Shown in pieces: positions 40,765 through 55,500 of a stretch of 64,000 bases of DNA. A program made the position numbers and the translations under genes. This DNA is from Bathymodiolus brooksi (taxonomy: Eukaryota; Mollusca; Bivalvia; Mytilida; Modiolidae), in NCBI GenBank assembly GCA_963680875.1, contig OY804579.1, positions 32,225,804 to 32,289,803 on the forward strand. Reading direction: 5' to 3'. Positions within the stretch are counted from its first letter, which is position 1; each line of letters begins with the position of its first letter. The notes beneath the pieces are model-generated. The model made no database searches. It saw only the letters and a list, made by a program, of their open reading frames with translations, and had not been told where the DNA came from.

Positions 40765-42844
40765 TGTTGCTCATATAGTCACCAAGGGTAAGGAGTTCTG
40801 TCTTCTAATAAGACATAAGACATAAGACATATATACATAAGACACCCGCTATATTACTCATATAGTCACCAAGGGTAAGGAGTTCCGTCTTCTCATAAGA
40901 CATAAGACATATATACATAAGACACCCGCTATGTTACTCATATAGTCACCAAGGGTAAGGAGTTCCGTCTTCTCATAAGACATAAGACATACATACAAAA
41001 GACACCCGCTATGTTACTCATATAGTAACCAAGAGTAAGGAGTTCCGTCTTCTCATAAGACATAAGACATACATACATAAGTCACCCGCTATGTTACTCA
41101 TATAATCACCAAGGGTAAGGAGTTCTGCCTTCTCATAAGACATAAGACATATATTCATAAGACACCCGCTATGTTACTCATATAGTCACCAAGGGTAAGG
41201 AGTTCCGTCTTCTCATAAGACATAAGACATACATACATAAGACACTTGCTATGTTACTCATATAGTCACCAAGGGTAAGGAGTTCCGCCTTCTCATAATA
41301 CATAAGACATATAAACATAAGACACCCGCTATGTTACTCATATAGTCACCAAGGGTAAAGAGTTCCGTCTTCTCATAAGACATAAGACATATATACATAA
41401 GACACCCGCTATGTTACTCATATAGTCACCAAGTGTAAGGAGTTCCGTCTTTTCATAAGACATAAGACATATATACATAAGACACCCGCTATGTTACTCA
41501 TATCGTCACCAAGGATAAGGAGTTCTGCCTTCTCATAAGACATATATACATAAGACACCCGCTATGTTACTCATATAGTCACCAAGGGTAAGGAGTTCCG
41601 TCTTCTCATAAGACATCAGACATATATGCATAAGACACCCGCTATGTTGCTCATATAGTCACCAAGGGTAAGGAGTTCCGTCTTCTCATAAGACATAAGA
41701 CATACATACATAAGACACTTGCTATGTTACTCATATAGTCACCAAGGGTAAGGAGTTCCGCCTTCTCATAATACATAAGACATATATACATAAGACACCC
41801 GCTATGTTACTCATATAGTCACCAAGGGTAAAGAGTTCCGTCTTCTCATAAGACATAAGCCATATATACATAAGACCCCCGCTATATTACTCATATAGTC
41901 ACCAAGGGTAAGGAGTTCCGTCTTCTCATAAGACATAAGACATACATACATAAGACGCCCGCTATGTTACTCATATAGTCACCAAGGGTAAGGAGTTCTG
42001 CCTTCTCATAAGACATAAGACATATATTCAAAAGACACCCGCTATGTTACTCATATAGTCACCAAGGGTAAGGAATTCCGTCTTCTCATAAGACATAAGA
42101 CATACATACATAAGACACTTGCTATGTTACTCATATAGTCACCAAGGGTAAGGAGTTCCGCCTTCTCATAATACATAAGACATATATACATAAGACACCC
42201 GCTATGTTACTCATATAGTCACCAAGGGTAAAGAGTTCCGTCTTCTCATAAGACATAAGACATATATACATAAAACACCCGCTATATTACTCATATAGTC
42301 ACCAAGGGTAAGGAGTTCCGTCTTCTCATAAGACATAAGACATACATACATAAGACACTTGCTATGTTACTCATATAGTCACCAAGGGTAAGGAGTTCCG
42401 CCTTCTCATAATACATAAGACATATATACATAAGACACCCGCTATGTTACTCATATAGTCACCAAGGGTAAAGAGTTCCGTCTTCTCATAAGACATAAGA
42501 CATATATACATAAAACACCCGCTATATTACTCATGTAGTCACCAATGGTAAGGAGTTCCGTCTTCTCATAAGACATAAGACATACATACATAAGACACCC
42601 GCTATATTACTCATATAGTCACCAAGGGTAAGGAGTTCCGTCTTCTCATAAGACATAAGACATACATACATAAGACACCCGCTATGTTACTCATATAGTC
42701 ACCAAGGGTAAGGGGTTCCGCCTTCTCATAAGACATAAGACATATATACATAAGACACCCGCTATGTTACTCATATAGTCACCAAGGGTAATGAGTTCCG
42801 TCTTCTCATAAGACATAAGATTTATATGCATAAGACACCCGCTA
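40765..42844. repeat. 26-monomer HOR unit (2,080 bp)
   Basis: 2,080 bp is 26 x 80, again with one 87-bp and one 73-bp monomer. It matches the 22-monomer unit at offset 2,647 and is longer because a 240-bp AATACATAAG trimer is duplicated (42125-42364 repeated from 42365) and one further monomer is added. Confidence 0.87.
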
Positions 42845-44371
42845 TGTTGCTCATATAGTCACCAAGGGTAAGGAGTTCTGTCTTCTAATAAGACATAAGA
42901 CATAAGACATATATACATAAGACACCCGCTATATTACTCATATAGTCACCAAGGGTAAGGAGTTCCGTCTTCTCATAAGACATAAGACATATATACATAA
43001 GACACCCGCTATGTTACTCATATAGTCACCAAGGGTAAGGAGTTCCGTCTTCTCATAAGACATAATACATACATACAAAAGACACCCGCTATGTTACTCA
43101 TATAGTAACCAAGAGTAAGGAGTTCCGTCTTCTCATAAGACATAAGACATACATACATAAGTCACCCGCTATGTTACTCATATAATCACCAAGGGTAAGG
43201 AGTTCTGCCTTCTCATAAGACATAAGACATATATTCATAAGACACCCGCTATGTTACTCATATAGTCACCAAGGGTAAGGAGTTCCGTCTTCTCATAAGA
43301 CATAAGACATACATACATAAGACACTTGCTATGTTACTCATATAGTCACCAAGGGTAAGGAGTTCCGCCTTCTCATAATACATAAAACATATAAACATAA
43401 GACACCCGCTATGTTACTCATATAGTCACCATGGGTAAAGAGTTCCGTCTTCTCATAAGACATAAGACATATATACATAAGACACCCGCTATGTTACTCA
43501 TATAGTCACCAAGTGTAAGGAGTTCCGTCTTTTCATAAGACATAAGACATATATACATAAGACACCCGCTATGTTACTCATATCGTCACCAAGGATAAGG
43601 AGTTCCGTCTTCTCATAAGACATCAGACATATATGCATAAGACACCCGCTATGTTGCTCATATAGTCACCAAGGGTAAGGAGTTCCGTCTTCTCATAAGA
43701 CATAAGACATACATACATAAGACACTTGCTATGTTACTCATATAGTCACCAAGGGTAAGGAGTTCCGCCTTCTCATAATACATAAGACATATATACATAA
43801 GACACCCGCTATGTTACTCATATAGTCACCAAGGGTAAAGAGTTCCGTCTTCTCATAAGACATAAGCCATATATACATAAGACCCCCGCTATATTACTCA
43901 TATAGTCACCAAGGGTAAGGAGTTCCGTCTTCTCATAAGACATAAGACATACATACATAAGACGCCCGCTATGTTACTCATATAGTCACCAAGGGTAAGG
44001 AGTTCTGCCTTCTCATAAGACATAAGACATATATTCAAAAGACACCCGCTATGTTACTCATATAGTCACCAAGGGTAAGGAATTCCGTCTTCTCATAAGA
44101 CATAAGACATACATACATAAGACACTTGCTATGTTACTCATATAGTCACCAAGGGTAAGGAGTTCCGCCTTCTCATAATACATAAGACATATATACATAA
44201 GACACCCGCTATGTTACTCATATAGTCACCAAGGGTAAAGAGTTCCGTCTTCTCATAAGACATAAGACATATATACATAAAACACCCGCTATATTACTCA
44301 TATAGTCACCAAGGGTAAGGAGTTCCGTCTTCTCATAAGACATAAGACATACATACATAAGACACCCGCTA
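42845..44371. repeat. Partial HOR unit lacking one 73-bp monomer
   Basis: Matches the 40.8 kb unit at offset 2,080 (ATAAACAT at 41311/43391, TATCGTC at 41501/43581). The offset then becomes 2,007 (GACGCCC at 41954/43961), because the 73-bp monomer after TATCGTC is missing here. No second 87-bp monomer closes the unit. Confidence 0.86.
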
Positions 44372-46664
44372 TGTTACTCATATAGTCACCAAGGGTAAGG
44401 AATTCCATCTTCTCATAAGACATATGACATACATACATAAGACACCCGCTATGTTACTCATATGGTCACCAAGGGTAAGGAGTTCTGCCTTCTCATAAGA
44501 CATGTATACATAAGACACCCGCTATGTTACTCATATAGTCACCAAGGGTAAGGAGTTCCGTCTTCTCATAAGACATAAGACATACATACATAAGACACCC
44601 GCTATGTTACTCATATAGTCAACAAGGGTAAGGAGTTCCGTCTTCTCATAAGACATAAGACATACATACATAAGACACCCGCTATGTTACTCATATAGTC
44701 ACCAAGGGTAAGGAATTCCATCTTCTCATAAGACATAAGACATACATACATAAGACACCAGCTATGTTACTCATATAGTCACCAAGGGTAAGGAATTCCA
44801 TCTTCTCATAAGACATAAGATATACATACATAAGACACCCGCTATGTTACTCATATGGTCACCAAGGGTATGGAGTTCTGCCTTCTCATAAGACATGTAT
44901 ACATAAGACACCCGCTATGTTACTCATATAGTCACCAAGGGTAAGGAGTTCCGTCTTCTCATAAGACATAAGACATATATGCATAAGACACCCGCTATGT
45001 TGCTCATATAGTCACCAAGGGTAAGGAGTTCCGTCTTCTCATAAGACATAAGACATATATGCATAAGACACCCGCTATGTTGCTCATATAGTCACCAAGG
45101 GTAAGAAGTTCCGTCTTCTCATAAGACATAAGTCATATATTCATAAGGCACCCGCTATGTTACTCATATAGTCACCAAGGGTAAGGAGTTCCGTCTTCTC
45201 ATAAGACATAAGACATACATACATAAGACACCCGCTATGTTACTCATATAGTCACCAAGGGTAAGGAATTCCATCTTCTCATAAGACATAAGACATACAT
45301 ACATAAGACACCCGCTATGTTACTCATATAGTCACCATGGGTAAGGAATTCCATCTTCTCATAAGACATAAGACATACATACATAAGACACCCGCTATGT
45401 TACTCATATGGTCACCAAGGGTAAGGAGTTCTGCCTTCTCATAAGACATGTATACATAAGACACCCGCTATGTTACTCATATATTCACCAAGGGTAAGGA
45501 GTTCCGTCTTCTCATAAGACATAAGACATATATGCATAAGACACCCGCTATGTTGCTCATATAGTCACCAAGGGTAAGGAGTTCCGTCTTCTCATAAGAC
45601 ATAAGACATACATACATAAGACACCCGCTATGTTACTCATATAGTCAACAAGGGTAAGGAGTTCCGTCTTCTCATAAGACATAAGACATACATACATAAG
45701 ACACCCGCTATGTTACTCATATAGTCACCAAGGGTAAGGAATTCCATCTTCTCATAAGACATAAGACATACATACATAAGACACCCGCTATGTTACTCAT
45801 ATAGTCACCAAGGATAAGGAGTTCTGCCTTCTCATAAGACATATATACATAAGACACCCGCTATGTTACTCATATAGTCACCAAGGGTAAGGAGTTCCGT
45901 CTTCTCATAAGACATCAGACATATATGCATAAGACACCCGCTATGTTGCTCATATAGTCACCAAGGGTAAGGAGTTCCGTCTTCTCATAAGACATAAGAC
46001 ATACATACATAAGACACTTGCTATGTTACTCATATAGTCACCAAGGGTAAGGAGTTCCGCCTTCTCATAATACATAAGACATATATACATAAGACACCCG
46101 CTATGTTACTCATATAGTCACCAAGGGTAAAGAGTTCCGTCTTCTCATAAGACATAAGCCATATATACATAAGACCCCCGCTATATTACTCATATAGTCA
46201 CCAAGGGTAAGGAGTTCCGTCTTCTCATAAGACATAAGACATACATACATAAGACGCCCGCTATGTTACTCATATAGTCACCAAGGGTAAGGAGTTCTGC
46301 CTTCTCATAAGACATAAGACATATATTCAAAAGACACCCGCTATGTTACTCATATAGTCACCAAGGGTAAGGAATTCCGTCTTCTCATAAGACATAAGAC
46401 ATACATACATAAGACACTTGCTATGTTACTCATATAGTCACCAAGGGTAAGGAGTTCCGCCTTCTCATAATACATAAGACATATATACATAAGACACCCG
46501 CTATGTTACTCATATAGTCACCAAGGGTAAAGAGTTCCGTCTTCTCATAAGACATAAGACATATATACATAAAACACCCGCTATGTTACTCATATAGTCA
46601 CCAAGGGTAAGGAGTTCTGCCTTCTCATAAGACATAAGTCATATATTCATAAGACACCCAGCTA
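44372..46664. repeat. 2,293-bp repeat, copy 1
   Basis: Contains 73-bp NdeI/BstEII monomers with TATGG at 44461, 44854 and 45407 (spacings 393 and 553 bp). The rare CATATGACAT (44421) recurs at 46714. The length is 29 x 80 minus 28 plus 1, fitting four 73-bp monomers and one 81-bp monomer. Its right part, 45.8-46.5 kb, is a copy of the GACGCCC segment at 41.5-42.2 kb (GACGCCC at 46253). Confidence 0.87.
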
Positions 46665-48080
46665 TGTTACTCATATAGTCACCAAGGGTAAGGAATTCCA
46701 TCTTCTCATAAGACATATGACATACATACATAAGACACCCGCTATGTTACTCATATGGTCACCAAGGGTAAGGAGTTCTGCCTTCTCATAAGACATGTAT
46801 ACATAAGACACCCGCTATGTTACTCATATAGTCACCAAGGGTAAGGAGTTCCGTCTTCTCATAAGACATAAGACATACATACATAAGACACCCGCTATGT
46901 TACTCATATAGTCAACAAGGGTAAGGAGTTCCGTCTTCTCATAAGACATAAGACATACATACATAAGACACCCGCTATGTTACTCATATAGTCACCAAGG
47001 GTAAGGAATTCCATCTTCTCATAAGACATAAGACATACATACATAAGACACCAGCTATGTTACTCATATAGTCACCAAGGTAAGGAATTCCATCTTCTCA
47101 TAAGACATAAGACATACATACATAAGACACCCGCTATGTTACTCATATGGTCACCAAGGGTATGGAGTTCTGCCTTCTCATAAGACATGTATACATAAGA
47201 CACCCGCTATGTTACTCATATAGTCACCAAGGGTAAGGAGTTCCGTCTTCTCATAAGACATAAGACATATATGCATAAGACACCCGCTATGTTGCTCATA
47301 TAGTCACCAAGGGTAAGGAGTTCCGTCTTCTCATAAGACATAAGACATATATGCATAAGACACCCGCTATGTTGCTCATATAGTCACCAAGGGTAAGAAG
47401 TTTCGTCTTCTCATAAGACATAAGTCATATATTCATAAGGCACCCGCTATGTTACTCATATAGTCACCAAGGGTAAGGAGTTCCGTCTTCTCATAAGACA
47501 TAAGACATACATACATAAGACACCCGCTATGTTACTCATATAGTCACCAAGGGTAAGGAATTCCATCTTCTCATAAGACATAAGACATACATACATAAGA
47601 CACCCGCTATGTTACTCATATAGTCACCATGGGTAAGGAATTCCATCTTCTCATAAGACATAAGACATACATACATAAGACACCCGCTATGTTACTCATA
47701 TGGTCACCAAGGGTAAGGAATTCTGCCTTCTCATAAGACATGTATACATAAGACACCCGCTATGTTACTCATATATTCACCAAGGGTAAGGAGTTCCGTC
47801 TTCTCATAAGACATAAGACATATATGCATAAGACACCCGCTATGTTGCTCATATAGTCACCAAGGGTAAGGAGTTCCGTCTTCTCATAAGACATAAGACA
47901 TACATACATAAGACACCCGCTATGTTACTCATATAGTCAACAAGGGTAAGGAGTTCCGTCTTCTCATAAGACATAAGACATACATACATAAGACACCCGC
48001 TATGTTACTCATATAGTCACCAAGGGTAAGGAATTCCATCTTCTCATAAGACATAAGACATACATACATAAGACACCCGC
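46665..48080. repeat. 2,293-bp repeat, partial copy 2
   Basis: The TATGG landmarks at 46754, 47146 and 47699 lie 2,293 or 2,292 bp after those in copy 1; the lost base is near 47.08 kb (CACCAAGGTAAGG). The shared rare ATATTCACC (45481/47773) and AACAAGG monomers confirm the match. Homology to copy 1 stops near 48.08 kb. Confidence 0.87.
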
Positions 48081-51000
48081 TATGTTACTCATATAGTCAC
48101 CAAGGGTAAGGAATTCCATCTTCTCATAAGACATAAGACATACATACATAAGACACCCGCTATGTTACTCATATGGTCACCAAGGGTAAGGAGTTCTGCC
48201 TTCTCATAAGACATGTATACATAAGAAACATGCTATGTTACTCATATAGTCACCAAGGGTAAGGAGTTCCGTCTTCTCATAAGACATAAGACATATATGC
48301 ATAAGACACCAGCTATGTTGCTCATATAGTCACCAAGGGTAAGGAGTTCCGTCTTCTCATAAGACATAAGTCATATATTTATAAGGCACCCGCTATGTTA
48401 CTCATATAGTCACCAAGGGTAAGGAGTTCCGTCTTCTCATAAGACATAAGACATACATACATAAGACACTTGCTATGTTACTCATATAGTCACCAAGGGT
48501 AAGGAGTTCCGCCTTCTCATAATACATAAGACATATATACATAAGACACCCGCTATGTTACTCATATAGTCAGCAAGGGTAAAGTGTTCCGTCTTCTCAT
48601 AAGACATAAGACATATATACATAACACACCCGCTATGTTACTCATATAGTCACCAAGGGTAAGGAGTTCCGTCTTCTCATAAGACATAAGACATACATAC
48701 ATAAGACACTTGCTATGTTACTCATATAGTCACCAAGGGTAAAGAGTTCCGTCTTCTCATAAGACATCAGACATATATACATAAGACACCCGCCATGTTA
48801 CTCATATAGTCACCAAGGGTAAGAGGTTCCGTATTCTCATAAGACATAAGACATATATACATAAGACACCCGCTATGTTACTCATATAGTCACCAAGGGT
48901 AAGGAGTTCCATCTTCTCATAAGACATAGGACATACATACATAAGACACCCGCTATGTTACTCATATAGTCACCAAGGGTAAGGAATTCCATCTTCTCAT
49001 AAGACATAAGACATACATACATAAGACACCCGCTATGTTACTCATATCGTCACCAAGGGTAAGGAGTTCTGCCTTCTCATAAGACATATATACATAAGAC
49101 ACCCGCTATGTTACTCATATAGTCTCCAAGGGTAAGGAGTTCCGTCTCCTCATAAGACATAAGACATATATGCATAAGACACCCGCTATGTTGCTCATAT
49201 AGTCACCAAGGGTAAGGAGTTCCGTCTTCTCATAAGACAAGACATATTTGCATAAGACACCCGCTATGTTGCTCATATAGTCACCAAGGGTAAGGAGTTC
49301 CGTCTTCTCATAAGACATAAGACATACATACATAAGACACCCGCTATGTTACTCATATAGTCACCAAGGGTAAGGAGTTCCGTCTTCTCATAAGACATAA
49401 GACATACATACATAAGACACCCGCTATGTTACTCATATAGTCACCAAGGGTAAGGAGTTCTGCCTTCTCATAAGACATAAGACATACATACATAAGACAC
49501 TTGCTATGTTACTCATATAGTCACCAAGGGTAAGGAGTTCTGCCTTCTCATAAGACATAAGTCATATATTCATAAGACACCCAGCTATGTTACTCATATA
49601 GTCACCAAGGGTAAGGAATTCCATCTTCTCATAAGACATAAGATATACATACATAAGACACCCGCTATGTTACTCATATGGTCACCAAGGGTAAGGAGTT
49701 CTGCCTTCTCATAAGACATGTATACATAAGACACCCGCTATGTTACTCATATAGTCACCAAGGGTAAGGAGTTCCGTCTTCTCATAAGACATAAGACATA
49801 TATGCATAAGACACCCGCTATGTTGCTCATATAGTCACCAAGGGTAAGGAGTTCCGTCTTCTCATAAGACATAAGACATACATACATAAGACACCCGCTA
49901 TGTTACTCATATAGTCAACAAGGGTAAGGAGTTCCGTCTTCTCATAAGACATAAGACATACATACATAAGACACCCGCTATGTTACTCATATAGTCACCA
50001 AGGGTAAGGAATTCCATCTTCTCATAAGACATAAGACATACATACATAAGACACCCGCTATGTTACTCATATGGTCACCAAGGGTATGGAGTTCTGCCTT
50101 CTCATAAGACATGTATACATAAGACACCCGCTATGTTACTCATATAGTCACCAAGGGTAAGGAGTTCCGTCTTCTCATAAGACATAAGACATATATGCAT
50201 AAGACACCCGCTATGTTGCTCATATAGTCACCAAGGGTAAGGAGTTCCGTCTTCTCATAAGACATAAGACATACATACATAAGACACCCGCTATGTTACT
50301 CATATAGTCACCAAGGGTAAGGAGTTCCGTCTTCTCATAAGACATAAGACATACATACATAAGACACCCGCTATGTTACTCATATAGTCACCAAGGGTAA
50401 GGAATTCCATCTTCTCATAAGACATAAGACATACATACATAAGACACCCGCTATGTTACTCATATAGTCACCAAGGGTAAGGAATTCCATCTTCTCATAA
50501 GACATAAGACATACATACATAAGACACCCGCTATGTTACTCATATGGTCACCAAGGGTAAGGAGTTCTGCCTTCTCATAAGACATGTATACATAAGACAC
50601 CCGCTATGTTACTCATATAGTCACCAAGGGTAAGGAGTTCCGTCTTCTCATAAGACATAAGACATATATGCATAAGACACCCGCTATGTTGCTCATATAG
50701 TCACCAAGGGTAAGGAGTTCCGTCTTCTCATAAGACATAAGACATACATACATAAGACACCCGCTATGTTACTCATATAGTCAACAAGGGTAAGGAGTTC
50801 CGTCTTCTCATAAGACATAAGACATACATACATAAGACACCCGCTATGTTACTCATATAGTCACCAAGGGTAAGGAATTCCATCTTCTCATAAGACATAA
50901 GACATACATACATAAGACACCCGCTATGTTACTCATATAGTCACCAAGGGTAAGGAATTCCATCTTCTCATAAGACATAAGACATACATACATAAGACAC

Positions 51001-52435
51001 CCGCTATGTTACTCATATGGTCACCAAGGGTAAGGAGTTCTGCCTTCTCATAAGACATGTATACATAAGACACCCGCTATGTTACTCATATAGTCACCAA
51101 GGGTAAGGAGTTCCGTCTTCTCATAAGACATAAGACATATATGCATAAGACACCCGCTATGTTGCTCATATAGTCACCAAGGGTAAGGAGTTCCGTCTTC
51201 TCATAAGACATAAGTCATATATTCATAAGACACCCGCTATGTTACTCATATAGTCACCAAGGGTAAGGAGTTCCGTCTTCTCATAAGACATAAGACATAC
51301 ATACATAAGACACTTGCTATGTTACTCATATAGTCACCAAGGGTAAGGAGTTCCGCCTTCTCATAATACATAAGACATATATACATAAGACACCCGCTAT
51401 GTTTCTCATATAGTCAGCAAGGGTAAAGAGTTCCGTCTTCTCATAAGACATAAGACATATATACATAACACACCCGCTATGTTACTCATATAGTCACCAA
51501 GGGTAAGGAGTTCCGTCTTCTCATAAGACATAAGACATACATACATAAGACACTTGCTATGTTACTCATATAGTCACCAAGGGTAAAGAGTTCCGTCTTC
51601 TCATAAGACATCAGACATATATACATAAGACACCCGCCATGTTACTCATATAGTCACCAAGGGTAAGAGGTTCCGTATTCTCATAAGACATAAGACATAT
51701 ATACATAAGACACCCGCTATGTTACTCATATAGTCACCAAGGGTAAGGAGTTCCATCTTCTCATAAGACATAGGACATACATACATAAGACACCAGCTAT
51801 GTTACTCATATAGTCACCAAGGGTAAGGAATTCCATCTTCTCATAAGACATAAGATATACATACATAAGACACCCGCTATGTTACTCATATCGTCACCAA
51901 GGGTAAGGAGTTCTGCCTTCTCATAAGACATATATACATAAGACACCCGCTATGTTACTCATATAGTCACCAAGGGTAAGGAGTTCCGTCTTCTCATAAG
52001 ACATAAGACATATATGCATAAGACACCCCCTATGTTGCTCATATAGTCAATAAGGGTAAGGAGTTCCGTCTTCTCATAAGACAAGACATATTTGCATAAG
52101 ACACCCGCTATGTTGCTCATATAGTCACCAAGGGTAAGGAGTTCCGTCTTCTCATAAGACATAAGACATACATACATAAGACACCCGCTATGTTACTCAT
52201 ATAGTCACCAAGGGTAAGGAGTTCCGTCTTCTCATAAGACATAAGACATACATACATAAGACACCCGCTATGTTACTCATATAGTCACCAAGGGTAAGGA
52301 GTTCTGCCTTCTCATAAGACATAATACATATATTCATAAGACACCCGCTATGTTACTCATATAGTCACCAAGGGTAAGGAATTCCGTCTTCTCATAAGAC
52401 ATAAGACATACATACATAAGACACTTGCTATGTTA
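47990..52435. repeat. ~4.58-kb duplication, copy 1 (58-monomer offset)
   Basis: AGTCTCC (49121/53702), TATGG (49677/54258, 50070/54651, 50543/55123, 51016/55596) and CCAGCTATGTTGC (48309/52897) match at 4,588, then 4,581, then 4,580 bp. The steps are explained by a 7-bp loss near 53.18 kb and a 1-bp loss near 55.03 kb in copy 2. It contains the 393/473/473-bp series of 73-bp monomers and one 78-bp monomer near 49.2 kb and one near 52.1 kb. Confidence 0.92.
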
Positions 52436-52577
52436 CTCATATAGTCACCAAGGGTAAGGAGTTCCGTCTTTTCATAAGACATAAGAGATTTATACATAAG
52501 ACACCCGCTATGTTACTCATATAGTCACCAAGGGTAATGAGTTCCGTCTTCTCATAAGACATCAGACATATATGCAT
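52436..52577. repeat. Short linker between the two 4.58-kb copies
   Basis: About two monomers (GTCTTTTCATAAG with AAGAGATTTATAC, then GGGTAATGAG with ATCAGAC) that do not fit the copies on either side at the 4.58-kb offset. They resemble monomers around 57.3 and 58.1 kb. Confidence 0.65.
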
Positions 52578-55500
52578 AAGACACCCGCTATGTTACTCAT
52601 ATAGTCACCAAGGGTAAGGAATTCCATCTTCTCATAAGACATAAGACATACATACATAAGACACCCGCTATGTTACTCATATAGTCACCAAGGGTAAGGA
52701 ATTCCATTTTCTCATAAGACATAAGACATACATACATAAGACACCCGCTATGTTACTCATATGGTCACCAAGGGTAAGGAGTTCTGCCTTCTCATAAGAC
52801 ATGTATACATAAGACACCCGCTATGTTATTCATATAGTCACCAAGGGTAAGGAGTTCCGTCTTCTCATAAGACATAAGACATATATGCATAAGACACCAG
52901 CTATGTTGCTCATATAGTCACCAAGGGTAAGGAGTTCCGTCTTCTCATAAGACATAAGTCATATATTCATAAGGCACCCGCTATGTTACTCATATAGTCA
53001 CCAAGGGTAAGGAGTTCCGTCTTCTCATAAGACATAAGACATACATACATAAGACACTTGCCATGTTACTCATATAGTCACCAAGGGTAAGGAGTTCCGC
53101 CTTCTCATAATACATAAGACATATATACATAAGACACCCGCTATGTTACTCATATAGTCAGCAAGGGTAAAGAGTTCCGTCTTCTCATAAGACATATATA
53201 CATAACACACCCGCTATGTTACTCATATAGTCACCAAGGGTAAGGAGTTCCGTCTTCTCATAAGACATAAGACATACATACATAAGACACTTGCTATGTT
53301 ACTCATATAGTCACCAAGGGTAAAGAGTTCCGTCTTCTCATAAGACATCAGACATATATACATAAGACACCCGCCATGTTACTCATATAGTCACCAAGGG
53401 TAAGAAGTTCCGTATTCTCATAAGACATAAGACATATATACATAAGACACCCGCTATGTTACTCATATAGTCACCAAGGGTAAGGAGTTCCATCTTCTCA
53501 TAAGACATAGGACATACATACATAAGACACCCGCTATGTTACTCATATAGTCACCAAGGGTAAGGAATTCCATCTTCTCATAAGACATAAGACATACATA
53601 CATAAGACACCCGCTATGTTACTCATATCGTCACCAAGGGTAAGGAGTTCTGCCTTCTCATAAGACATATATACATAAGACACCCGCTATGTTACTCATA
53701 TAGTCTCCAAGGGTAAGGAGTTCCGTCTCCTCATAAGACATAAGACATATATGCATAAGACACCCGCTATGTTGCTCATATAGTCACCAAGGGTAAGGAG
53801 TTCCGTCTTCTCATAAGACAAGACATATTTGCATAAGACACCCGCTATGTTGCTCATATAGTCACCAAGGGTAAGGAGTTCCGTCTTCTCATAAGACATA
53901 AGACATACATACATAAGACACCCGCTATGTTACTCATATAGTCACCAAGGTTAAGGAGTTCCGTCTTCTCATAAGACATAAGACATACATACATAAGACA
54001 CCGGCTATGTTACTCATATAGTCACCAAGGGTAAGGAGTTCTGCCTTCTCATAAGACATAAGACATACATACATAAGACACTTGCTATGTTACTCATATA
54101 GTCACCAAGGGTAAGGAGTTCTGCCTTCTCATAAGACATAAGTCATATATTCATAAGACACCCAGCTATGTTACTCATATAGTCACCAAGGGTAAGGAAT
54201 TCCATCTTCTCATAAGACATAAGATATACATACATAAGACACCCGCTATGTTACTCATATGGTCACCAAGGGTAAGGAGTTCTGCCTTCTCATAAGACAT
54301 GTATACATAAGACACCCGCTATGTTACTCATATAGTCACCAAGGGTAAGGAGTTCCGTCTTCTCATAAGACATAAGACATATATGCATAAGACACCCGCT
54401 ATGTTGCTCATATAGTCACCAAGGGTAAGGAGTTCCGTCTTCTCATAAGACATAAGACATACATACATAAGACACCCGCTATGTTACTCATATAGTCAAC
54501 AAGGGTAAGGAGTTCCGTCTTCTCATAAGACATAAGACATACATACATAAGACACCCGCTATGTTACTCATATAGTCACCAAGGGTAAGGAATTCCATCT
54601 TCTCATAAGACATAAGACATACATACATAAGACACCCGCTATGTTACTCATATGGTCACCAAGGGTATGGAGTTCTGCCTTCTCATAAGACATGTATACA
54701 TAAGACACCCGCTATGTTACTCATATAGTCACCAAGGGTAAGGAGTTCCGTCTTCTCATAAGACATAAGACATATATGCATAAGACACCCGCTATGTTGC
54801 TCATATAATCACCAAGGGTAAGGAGTTCCGTCTTCTCATAAGACATAAGACATACATACATAAGACACCCGCTATGTTACTCATATAGTCACCAAGGGTA
54901 AGGAGTTCCGTCTTCTCATAAGACATAAGACATACATACATAAGACACCCGCTATGTTACTCATATAGTCACCAAGGGTAAGGAATTCCATCTTCTCATA
55001 AGACATAAGACATACATACATAAGACACCGCTATGTTACTCATATAGTCACCAAGGGTAAGGAATTCCATCTTCTCATAAGACATAAGACATACATACAT
55101 AAGACACCCGCTATGTTACTCATATGGTCACCAAGGGTAAGGAGTTTTGCCTTCTCATAAGACATGTATACATAAGACACCCGCTATGTTACTCATATAG
55201 TCACCAAGGGTAAGGAGTTCCGTCTTCTCATAAGACATAAGACATATATGCATAAGACACCCGCTATGTTGCTCATATAGTCACCAAGGGTAAGGAGTTC
55301 CGTCTTCTCATAAGACATAAGACATACATACATAAGACACCCGCTATGTTACTCATATAGTCAACAAGGGTAAGGAGTTCCGTCTTCTCATAAGACATAA
55401 GACATACATACATAAGACACCCGCTATGTTACTCATATAGTCACCAAGGGTAAGGAATTCCATCTTCTCATAAGACATAAGACATACATACATAAGACAC

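Noticed and set aside
49115..49333. 72-codon reverse-strand open frame (also its copies at 51959, 53696 and 56539)
   Set aside because: It lies wholly in satellite monomers, starts and ends inside them, and stays open because of one 78-bp monomer. The copies are products of the 4.58-kb duplication plus a related monomer run. No independent coding signal.
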